5,667 nt of DNA from Oligoflexales bacterium. Its GTDB lineage: Bacteria > Bdellovibrionota > Oligoflexia > Oligoflexales > Oligoflexaceae. Below, one piece after another: positions 1 to 5,613 of this stretch. The DNA lies in assembly GCA_015232735.1 (NCBI GenBank), contig JADFZC010000188.1:1-5667 (forward strand). Reading direction: 5' to 3'. Under the pieces are notes generated by a model. It was not told where the DNA came from and did no database searches. It worked only from the letters and a program-made list of their open reading frames with translations. Position 1 is the first letter of the stretch; each line of letters starts with the position of its first letter. A program made the translations under genes and the position numbers.

Positions 1-660
1 TCAATGCTCCTCGTTGCTGAAAAGGGTGTGAGCGCGTCATTAAATTTTATAGTCCTGGGAGTAATAACCAGCGAAGACAAGTCCGGGGGAGTCGCCCTGG
101 TAAAAAATAAGGCCACTGGAAAGGTTTCTGCACATAAGGTAGGAAAATATATAGACAAACAGACTCTGCTGCAAAAGGTCAGCCGCAGACATGTAACAAT
201 CCTTGTGGATGGCACTCAAGCCTATCGTCTTGAAGTAGGGGCCGAAGTCCCCGTATCCATTTCACCAAACAGCTCACAGGGCGCTCCTTCCATAGCTGGC
301 ACAGGCGTGGTGAAAGAAGATGGATTTGAAAGAGTCGGAGGCAACGTAAAGGTGACAACTTCTTATAAAGATAGTCTAATAAACGATAAACTGAGTCAGG
401 TCCTGATGCAGGCCGCCACCGAGCCATTTGTAAAAGACGGCAAGATAATCGGCTTCAGTCTCTGGGACATCGAAAAAAACAGTATTTTTGAAAAGATGGG
501 ACTTATCAACGGCGACGTTGTAACTCATATCAACAACCAACCCCTTAACGATGCCGGAATAGCCATCCGGACACTCAACCAATTGAAAAATACTACAAAT
601 GCTGTTATTACCTATATTCGAGGCGGCAAAGAGCAAACCCTGAATGTCGAAGTTCAGTAA
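1..660 (+). CDS. gspC: Type II secretion system protein C (GspC), 5'-truncated by window edge
   Basis: The protein resembles GspC, the inner-membrane clamp of the type II secretion machine, which links the cytoplasmic-membrane platform to the GspD secretin. Counted from the ATG at base 4, residues about 13-80 fit the periplasmic homology region: a 'VLGVI' strand, a GKVSAHKVGKYI segment, then VSRRHVTILVDG. Residues about 125-218 fit a C-terminal PDZ domain, with GKIIGFSLWD, SIFEKMGLINGDVV and INNQPL, ending in a last beta strand after YIRGGKEQ. GspC proteins are usually 270-300 residues with an N-terminal membrane helix. That helix is absent here and the frame stays open to base 1, so the ATG at 4 is probably internal. 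The TAA stop lies 33 bases before lolA, consistent with one operon. The family call is from recalled motif patterns, and a generic PDZ protein is the main alternative. Confidence 0.78.
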   Translation, partial: SMLLVAEKGVSASLNFIVLGVITSEDKSGGVALVKNKATGKVSAHKVGKYIDKQTLLQKVSRRHVTILVDGTQAYRLEVGAEVPVSISPNSSQGAPSIAGTGVVKEDGFERVGGNVKVTTSYKDSLINDKLSQVLMQAATEPFVKDGKIIGFSLWDIEKNSIFEKMGLINGDVVTHINNQPLNDAGIAIRTLNQLKNTTNAVITYIRGGKEQTLNVEVQ

Positions 661-693
661 CAATCATCTCTCTCATCAGGTTAGGATTATCTA

Positions 694-1356
694 ATGGCAT
701 TTAAATTAGTTTCGCTTGTTTCAGCAGTTACTTTTCTCATCTCTTTCAAAATAAACGCAACAGAGGATCAGTCTCTTAAAGAGACCCATAAGAGCATACT
801 TAAATCCCAGGAACATCTGACTGTTCAGTTCGATCAAAAAATTTACAGAAAAATGCGCAACAAAATTACTCAGAGAACTGGGATTGCTTCATTTTCAAAA
901 CCGAATATGTTCCTTTGGACCTTTGACGACAAGAAAAATCAGGAGAAATATTATTTCAATGGAACAACCTTGTCACATTTTCAGACTTCAGATCAATCAG
1001 TTACACATTACAGCACAAAAAACAGCTTCGCAAAAGAACTGCAGGACGTTGTCGACCTTGTTCTTGATACTGAGAAGCTTTTCACCAGATATAGCCCTAA
1101 GATCATTGAATCTCAAAAGGATTTTTCCCGTATAAACCTGATACCGACAAGCAAAAATCCAACGGACGTTTCAAAAATCGAGGTTAAGATCCTTACAACG
1201 AAAAGCTTTATTGAGGAAATCAACGTCGAATATCAGGACGGCAACTATACTTACTTCACCTTTAAGAATCCGAACAATAAACCGATTGATCCCAAGACTT
1301 TTGTCTATTCAAAGCCACAGGGTGCGACTAATGTAAAAGAAAAGGTTTTTAATTAG
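694..1356 (+). CDS. lolA: LolA-like outer-membrane lipoprotein carrier
   Basis: LolA proteins shuttle lipoproteins through the periplasm from the LolCDE complex to the outer membrane. This 220-residue product is close to the usual family length. Residues 1-22 look like a signal peptide: a lysine at position 4, a hydrophobic run, and a likely cleavage after INA. Family-like features follow in order: LTVQFDQKIY (43-51), the GIASFSKPNMFLWTF strand pair (63-77) with the typical K-P and W, then YYFNGTTLSHF (86-96). Near the end come FTFKNPNNKPID and FVYSKPQG (188-210), matching the usual closing strands. The ATG at 694 is supported by TTAGGA at 681-686, seven bases upstream. The gene follows gspC by 33 bases with no visible promoter between them. 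Its TAG stop is part of the left edge of the downstream repeat. Overall similarity to enterobacterial LolA is low, so a LolA-fold relative with another ligand remains possible. Confidence 0.75.
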   Translation: MAFKLVSLVSAVTFLISFKINATEDQSLKETHKSILKSQEHLTVQFDQKIYRKMRNKITQRTGIASFSKPNMFLWTFDDKKNQEKYYFNGTTLSHFQTSDQSVTHYSTKNSFAKELQDVVDLVLDTEKLFTRYSPKIIESQKDFSRINLIPTSKNPTDVSKIEVKILTTKSFIEEINVEYQDGNYTYFTFKNPNNKPIDPKTFVYSKPQGATNVKEKVFN

Positions 1357-1421
1357 TCTGCTGGCGCTTCAGCGCCAGCAGACGTATCCTGACGAGCGCA
1401 GCGAGTATAGGATCTGCCACG
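1353..1421 (+). repeat. REP-like repeat, copy A: hairpin plus tail
   Basis: The element starts with TTAGTC (1353-1358), which includes the lolA stop codon. A perfect 12-bp stem follows: 1356-1367 (GTCTGCTGGCGC) pairs with 1372-1383, and T1368-A1371 can add one more pair. The tail runs from 1384 to 1421 and contains the 20-base core (1388-1407) shared with copies B and C. That core has a mirror-symmetric GAGCG/GCGAG centre. Bases 1386-1390 (ATCCT) can pair with 1409-1413 (AGGAT) to form a second, weaker arm. No T-run follows the hairpin, so it is not a canonical intrinsic terminator, although it could still end or stabilise the lolA transcript. Confidence 0.9.
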
Positions 1422-1446
1422 GATCAACTTCAACCGTTATTCCCTT

Positions 1447-1496
1447 GCGCCAGCAGACGTATCCTGACGAGCGCAGCGAGTATAGGATCTGCCACG
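1447..1496 (+). repeat. REP-like repeat, copy B: exact 50-base duplicate lacking the left hairpin arm
   Basis: Bases 1447-1496 are identical to 1372-1421, in the same orientation and 75 bases downstream. The copy begins exactly at the right arm of the hairpin (GCGCCAGCAGAC) and has no left arm of its own. Its right arm could pair with the left arm of copy A instead. The 25 bases between the two copies (1422-1446) share only short patches with the sequence after copy B. Perfect identity implies either a recent duplication or ongoing homogenisation. Confidence 0.9.
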
Positions 1497-1715
1497 AGGT
1501 TTCAACTGAATCTATATATGGACTTATATCTTCCTCAATAAACAAATACATTTTTGAATAATTTTCTATCATATTGTCACAAATAAAATCAGTATTTACA
1601 TAACATTCTAAATAAACAGTCTACTTGGCTGTAAAGTTTTTTGTCGTTAATTCCGAATAGGAAATTGTCAGTTGAAAAAAGGTGAAATTAACAAACCTTA
1701 GGCGGAGGAAAAAAA
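1497..1715 (+). promoter_or_regulatory. AT-rich leader of the PocR/sigma-54 regulator gene
   Basis: This is the non-coding stretch between repeat copy B and the regulator's ATG, and it is markedly more AT-rich than its neighbours. A possible sigma-70 promoter is TTGTCA (1574-1579) with TACATA 17 bases further on (1597-1602); its -10 box is poor. A short inverted repeat, TATTTA (1593-1598) with TAAATA (1609-1614), lies just downstream. A dyad around AATTCC (1649-1654) and GGAAATT (1660-1666) could be an operator. I found no convincing -24/-12 sigma-54 promoter. The promoter must lie somewhere here unless transcription reads through the repeats from lolA. Confidence 0.3.
1704..1708 (+). promoter_or_regulatory. 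Strong ribosome binding site of the regulator gene
   Basis: GGAGG lies seven bases before the ATG at 1716, with an all-adenine spacer. It is the best Shine-Dalgarno match in the window and fixes the start of the regulator. Confidence 0.8.
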
Positions 1716-3275
1716 ATGACTGATGATTTAGTTCGTTGGGAAGATTTTGACAAAATGCACGTTATCAGGAAATTAAAATCCATCATAGGAAAGTGGTGGA
1801 ATGTCCAAATAAATTTCACCGATAAAAAGGGGTTTTTAAGAGGCGTGCCCGAAGGCAGATTTTTCAATCCGCTGAATCCTATCTGCAAAGCGATTGTTGC
1901 AGACGATAAAGGGTTTGCCAAGAGAGTCGGCACAGCTAGAAAAACCACTGTTGAGTCGATGAACTCCAAAAAACCGCTTCTTACGCGAAGCCATGAGGGT
2001 TTTTCAGTCATTTCCGTTCCCATCCACGTTAAAAATGAATTCATAGGTACCGTTTTTGGTGACGGATTTATTGTTGCGAACACTGCTATTGAACAAAAAT
2101 CGCTTATCTCATCTTATCTTGAAAGAAATTTTCCAGATAGAAAAGATTTGATAGACCAGCTTGACCAGATACCGGCACTGTCCGAAAAAGAGATAGGATA
2201 TTTAACAGAACTTATTACACTCGTTGTAGATGAAATCCTTTTGGTTCACAGGACACTTGATGACTCCAATTCGAAGCTGCAGGAACTGTCGAAAGAACTG
2301 GACAAGCGATATGGATTCGATCAAATGATAGGGAAATCACGTCCGATGCAGGATCTCTACAGAATACTCGACAGAGTCTGCGATTCCGGCACAACGGTAC
2401 TCATTCAAGGCGAAAATGGAACCGGCAAGGAATTGATCGCAAAAGCCCTCCATTATAATTCAAAAAGGAAAAACAGGAAATTTCTTGTTGTCAACTGCGG
2501 TGCCTTCAATGAAAACCTGCTTGAATCGGAACTTTTTGGTCATGTAAAGGGTTCCTTCACTGGTGCAATCAAGGATAAAAAAGGACTTTTTGAAGCAGCG
2601 AACGGAGGAACTCTTTTCCTTGATGAAGTCGGTGATACATCTCCTCAAATGCAGGTAAAACTACTCAGGGTTTTGCAGGAAGGGACATTTACCCCCGTTG
2701 GCAGTACCGAGGTAAAAACATCGGATGTCAGGGTCATTGCCGCAACCAATAAGGATCTTGTGGCACTTGTAAAAGAAGGGATGTTCAGAGAAGATCTTTA
2801 TTACAGGCTCAATGTAATCAATATTCATGTTCCATCACTAAAAGAAAAGAAAGATGACATTCCCATCCTTGTGGACCATTTTTTAAAGAAATATGCAAAA
2901 TCAGCCGGAATCCCGCCCAAAAAACTGTCAAAATCATGCCTTGAAAAGCTTATGAATCATGAATGGCCAGGCAATATAAGAGAGTTGGAAAATGAAATTG
3001 AGCGCCTGTGCGTTCTTGCAGGCGATGATGAAGAAGTCTCCGATATCCATCTTTCTCCCAGAATCAGGGAAAGGGGCGACAGCCAGTTCCCTGGCTTGAG
3101 AGTAAACGGCAGTTTGAAGGATGCCCTCGAGGAACTTGAAAAACAGATGATTCTGGAAGGACTTGACCGATGCGGCTGGAACAAATCCAAGCTGGCCAAG
3201 GAACTTGGCATTAGCCGTGCCGGCCTGATCACCAAAGTTTCGAAATATGAACTTGAGAAAAGAAAATCAAGTTAG
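1716..3275 (+). CDS. Sigma-54-dependent transcriptional activator with N-terminal PocR-like sensor domain
   Basis: This is a cytoplasmic enhancer-binding protein that would remodel sigma-54 RNA polymerase using ATP. Residues about 8-175 resemble a PocR ligand-binding domain: NPLNPICKAI at 51-60, a TRSHEGFSVISVPI stretch at 90-103, and EFIGTVFGDGF at 108-118. A short helical linker (about 180-198) leads to the AAA+ domain (about 203-430). That domain has Walker A GENGTGKE (232-239), the sigma-54 contact loop GSFTGA (279-284), Walker B GGTLFLDE (297-304), arginine-finger region FREDLYYR (357-364) and WPGNIREL (417-424). A Fis-type helix-turn-helix occupies about 466-510 (NKSKLAKELGISRAGL). There is no receiver domain, so control is probably by ligand rather than by phosphorylation. 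Serine replaces the cysteine I expect in the usual 'RCH.G' motif. The target operon cannot be read from this window. The gene has its own long leader and an excellent ribosome binding site, and its TAG stop coincides with a repeat edge. Confidence 0.93.
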   Translation: MTDDLVRWEDFDKMHVIRKLKSIIGKWWNVQINFTDKKGFLRGVPEGRFFNPLNPICKAIVADDKGFAKRVGTARKTTVESMNSKKPLLTRSHEGFSVISVPIHVKNEFIGTVFGDGFIVANTAIEQKSLISSYLERNFPDRKDLIDQLDQIPALSEKEIGYLTELITLVVDEILLVHRTLDDSNSKLQELSKELDKRYGFDQMIGKSRPMQDLYRILDRVCDSGTTVLIQGENGTGKELIAKALHYNSKRKNRKFLVVNCGAFNENLLESELFGHVKGSFTGAIKDKKGLFEAANGGTLFLDEVGDTSPQMQVKLLRVLQEGTFTPVGSTEVKTSDVRVIAATNKDLVALVKEGMFREDLYYRLNVINIHVPSLKEKKDDIPILVDHFLKKYAKSAGIPPKKLSKSCLEKLMNHEWPGNIRELENEIERLCVLAGDDEEVSDIHLSPRIRERGDSQFPGLRVNGSLKDALEELEKQMILEGLDRCGWNKSKLAKELGISRAGLITKVSKYELEKRKSS

Positions 3276-3300
3276 TCCGTGGCGCTAATGCACCACGGAC
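3272..3300 (+). repeat. REP-like hairpin, copy D (hairpin only)
   Basis: TTAGTC (3272-3277) includes the regulator's stop codon and opens a hairpin. GTCCGTGG (3275-3282) pairs perfectly with 3293-3300. After one C/A mismatch, GC pairs with GC around a TAAT loop (3286-3289). The outer GTC/GAC and the inner GGCGC pattern match copies A and C, while the middle of the stem differs on both arms. The tail module seen in the other copies is absent. No T-run follows, so termination here would not be canonical. The next gene starts 33 bases later. Confidence 0.75.
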
Positions 3301-3333
3301 CAAACTCAGAAAATCCTCTGGAGTTTTTGCACA

Positions 3334-3636
3334 ATGAAGGATGCACCGCAAATGAATAGAATTGAGAAATTGGAATACTCTTTATTGGAGCTAGGGGCAC
3401 AAATGTATGAATTAAAGCAAAAATTCACCAGCTTGAAAGAGATTCAGGACAATCAGGCGATTATCCTCAACAATCTAAAGAAAATTCTGGATGAAAAACA
3501 TGTGATCAGTCAGGAGGATTTTGAAGCCGCCCTTGAGCTTAGCGATTTGCAGAATGCAGAAAAAGACATTTTCGAAATGGAAGGAAATGATGAGCCTCTT
3601 CCCACACCGCGCCCCAACAAAAGAGGGTTCCACTAG
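3334..3636 (+). CDS. Small hypothetical coiled-coil protein
   Basis: I do not recognise this 100-residue protein. Residues about 7-55 (MNRIEKLEYSLLELGAQMYE through NNLKKILDE) have heptad-like spacing of leucine, isoleucine and methionine and are rich in charged residues, so a coiled coil is likely. The C-terminal third is acidic and ends in a proline-rich, basic tail (PLPTPRPNKRGF). There is no signal peptide or membrane segment, so a cytoplasmic, probably oligomeric protein is expected. Two starts are possible. The ATG at 3334 has GGAG at 3320-3323 with a ten-base gap. The ATG at 3352 has AAGGA at 3337-3341 and would give MNRIEKLEY. The gene lies 58 bases after the regulator, with hairpin copy D between them, so co-transcription is possible. 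It converges on the RNase Z-like gene with only seven bases between the stops. Confidence 0.65.
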   Translation: MKDAPQMNRIEKLEYSLLELGAQMYELKQKFTSLKEIQDNQAIILNNLKKILDEKHVISQEDFEAALELSDLQNAEKDIFEMEGNDEPLPTPRPNKRGFH

Positions 3637-3643
3637 TACCTCG

Positions 3644-4714
3644 TCAACTAAGTTTTTCCATTACAATCAGTTCTTTTTCCACTTCATCAAGTATCCGGTC
3701 ATTGGAATATTGAGAGTATTCATCATAAAAGGAAGAAACCTCCAATGCGACCTCCTCAGGATTGTCTCCATAAATCCCCGATATATGAAAACATTGCAGT
3801 TTCTTTACACAAAGGAGCGCCCCTATCAGTGCACACTGCCTGGTTGTCAGATGCTTCTTTTCGAATGCCCTGAGCCTGTCAGAGTCCCTGAAAGAGGACT
3901 CGCAAAAAAGAAGCTCGCTTCCAAACATCAACTTCCTGATCTTTTCAATATTGCTGCGGCTAAATACGAAATCTGTCAGATATGACAGCGAAAAAGGCGC
4001 AAGTTCGGTGAGAATCTTATCGGAAAGCTCCTTTACACTCCATCTTTCATCATCGATCTCTATCATTTTATCGATGTTATTTGAACACTTTGCCTTCTGG
4101 AGGCTTTTTATCCATGGTCCTGGCTTCCAGCCGTTTTCAGATATGGCATCCACATTGACCTGATACCTTTTTGGAGATTTCAAATGGTAGCCCAAAGAAT
4201 CCGTCCTGTGATCGAGGACGACAGGCTGTACGGAAATATCCTCAAGAATAATATCCGCACATACACTTCCGCCTGCAGGGGGCTGAGCTATTTCTGGGTC
4301 AAAAATCGGATCAAAAAAGTTGTCGTTGGTTATCATTGCGGTGAGAACTCTGCCGTCACCGTGAACTTCCCTTGCAAGAAATTTTATCTGCGAAGGTTCC
4401 AGCAGATTCCATGTATATGACTTCATCCTGGATTCCAGATTTTTTATAAAACCCCTGGGGCCTGTGAAAGCAATAAGGCGGCCATGGGGAATATTCACAC
4501 GCAAAAATCTGTCGAAGCCGATAAAGTGGTCAATATGGGTATGGCTTATATAAACGTCCCTGACTTTTAAAAGCTCCTTGTTTGAAATCCTGTCCAGAAC
4601 TCCTAGATCAAAAAGCATCGACCTGCCGTATGTCGGCAGAAAAAAATATACCGCCGGATCACCGGAAAGTCCGTTGATAAGCTTATATTCATATTGAAAT
4701 ACCCCTCTTGACAC
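3644..4714 (-). CDS. RNase Z-like metallo-beta-lactamase-fold hydrolase
   Basis: This 356-residue protein has the zinc-ligand pattern of the RNase Z branch of the metallo-beta-lactamase fold. HTHIDH (58-63) is the HxHxDH motif. VVLDHRTDSLGYHL (165-178) supplies the next histidine and the LGY signature. GWKPGPWIKSLQKA (195-208) resembles the conserved GxxPGP...L segment. SYLTDF (244-249) carries the bridging aspartate. FCESSF, HLTTRQCALIG and FHISGIYGD (270-317) match the C-terminal motifs, including the last histidine (H310). RNase Z trims tRNA 3' trailers and is usually about 300-330 residues. Here HTHIDH replaces the usual HxHGDH, and SGIY replaces the usual S.RY. It may therefore act on another substrate, so I give no gene symbol. 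The start is GTG immediately after the upstream gene's TAA; the next in-frame ATG would be residue 33 and would lose the first strands. It is expected to be co-transcribed with the amidase gene. Confidence 0.82.
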   Translation of the reverse strand: MSRGVFQYEYKLINGLSGDPAVYFFLPTYGRSMLFDLGVLDRISNKELLKVRDVYISHTHIDHFIGFDRFLRVNIPHGRLIAFTGPRGFIKNLESRMKSYTWNLLEPSQIKFLAREVHGDGRVLTAMITNDNFFDPIFDPEIAQPPAGGSVCADIILEDISVQPVVLDHRTDSLGYHLKSPKRYQVNVDAISENGWKPGPWIKSLQKAKCSNNIDKMIEIDDERWSVKELSDKILTELAPFSLSYLTDFVFSRSNIEKIRKLMFGSELLFCESSFRDSDRLRAFEKKHLTTRQCALIGALLCVKKLQCFHISGIYGDNPEEVALEVSSFYDEYSQYSNDRILDEVEKELIVMEKLS

Positions 4715-5587
4715 TTAATATATCTCCGGTCTCCTGTTTTTAAGAACAGGCAGCCTGCTTCTTACCTTGCTAATCTCATCCCTGTCAAGAGTAGCAATGG
4801 CGTACCCCTCCTCGTCCAAAGCATTGTCAAGGACAGTTCCCCATGGATCCACCACCATGGAATGGCCAAAGGAAACCTTGTGTTCATAGTGGAATCCATA
4901 CTGATTTGCAGCAAATACATAGCACTGATTTTCTATGGCACGGGCCTTTAAAAGAAGTTCCCAGTGAAACGCTCCGGTCTCTTTTGTAAAAGCTGCCGGC
5001 AGCACGATAACATCAAGCGGTCCATCCTTGTTTAATTTTGCATAATACTCTGGGAAACGTAGATCATAACAGATCGACAGGCCGACCCTGAATCCCTCCA
5101 GATCTATCGCGACAGCCCTGTCTCCAGGTATGAACCCATCCCCTTCAGCATAAAGCGGCTGGCCGTTTTCATCAAACAGATTGAAAAGGTGGGTTTTCCT
5201 GTATTTTCCTGCCAATTGTCCCATTCTGTCAAACACATAAAGAGTGTTATAGACTCTTCGCTCTCCCCTGCCGTTATACAATATTTCATGGGGCAGTCCC
5301 GAAGGCGGGCGCTCAGGAATGGACCCCGCAAAAAGACATATCGATAACTCCTTTGCCAACGCGCTCAATCCTTGAAAAATTGGCCCGGATCCCTCCTCAT
5401 CAGAAAGCCCGTAGAGTTGACCATAGGCGCCAAAGTATGTGAACAATTCTGGCAGCAAAATCCAGTTGGCACCGCTTTTCTTCGCCTTGTAAACGAGAGA
5501 AAAGGCCTTATCCAGATTCTTTTCCCAATCGCTGGTACTGCACATGTTGATGGAGGCCAATATCAAATTATCGGTGTTTGTTGTCAT
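4715..5587 (-). CDS. Carbon-nitrogen hydrolase, Nit (nitrilase superfamily) type amidase
   Basis: This is a full-length, 290-residue cytoplasmic amidase of the nitrilase superfamily. The catalytic triad is visible: Glu47 in WILLPEL, Lys131 in GKYRKTHLF (127-135) and Cys173 in GLSICYDLRFPE (169-180). HWELLLKARAIENQCYVFAANQ (208-229) and GHSMVVDPWG (241-250) are typical supporting motifs, and the end (LPVLKNRRPEIY) is a normal family C terminus. The KTHLF and CYDLRFPE contexts are closest to the Nit1/Nit2 group, which includes deaminated-glutathione amidase and omega-amidase. The exact substrate is not determined here. The ATG at 5587 is supported by AGGA at 5595-5598, seven bases upstream. The gene is the first of a tight two-gene unit, and repeat copy C lies only 26 bases upstream of it, leaving little room for its own promoter. 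Confidence 0.88.
   Translation of the reverse strand: MTTNTDNLILASINMCSTSDWEKNLDKAFSLVYKAKKSGANWILLPELFTYFGAYGQLYGLSDEEGSGPIFQGLSALAKELSICLFAGSIPERPPSGLPHEILYNGRGERRVYNTLYVFDRMGQLAGKYRKTHLFNLFDENGQPLYAEGDGFIPGDRAVAIDLEGFRVGLSICYDLRFPEYYAKLNKDGPLDVIVLPAAFTKETGAFHWELLLKARAIENQCYVFAANQYGFHYEHKVSFGHSMVVDPWGTVLDNALDEEGYAIATLDRDEISKVRSRLPVLKNRRPEIY
4724..4727 (-). promoter_or_regulatory. Ribosome binding site supporting the GTG start of the RNase Z-like gene
   Basis: GGAG on the minus strand lies nine bases before the GTG at 4714, inside the last codons of the amidase gene. It supports initiation at the unusual TAA-GTG junction rather than at a downstream start, and it suggests translational coupling. 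Confidence 0.6.
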
Positions 5588-5613
5588 GATTCAGTCCTAA
5601 CATTCAATGATAT

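Noticed and set aside
1356..1383. Rho-independent terminator after lolA
   Set aside because: The stem is strong but is followed by CGTATCC and not by a T-run. The same hairpin recurs elsewhere as part of a repeat, so it is annotated as a repeat.
1372..1496. CRISPR array
   Set aside because: There are only two repeat copies with one 25-base interval, the 50-base unit is too long, further copies are dispersed in intergenic DNA, and no cas gene is present.
1369..1572. 67-codon minus-strand frame as a real gene
   Set aside because: More than half is repeat sequence, no ribosome binding site precedes the ATG, and the frame ends inside hairpin A. It is kept only as a low-interest finding.
1624..1642. 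Sigma-54 promoter starting at TTGGCT
   Set aside because: The -24-like TTGGC is present, but no GC occurs at the required -12 spacing; the region reads TTTTTTG.
3275..3300. Rho-independent terminator after the regulator
   Set aside because: No T-run follows the stem (CAAACTCAG). It matches the repeat hairpins at both edges.
3521..3985. 154-codon plus-strand frame running across the convergent gene ends
   Set aside because: It overlaps both the coiled-coil gene and the RNase Z-like gene in other frames, has no recognisable motif, and is explained as a shadow.
4184..4420. Plus-strand open frame opposite the RNase Z-like gene
   Set aside because: It lies wholly antisense to a well-supported gene, with no motif or ribosome binding site.
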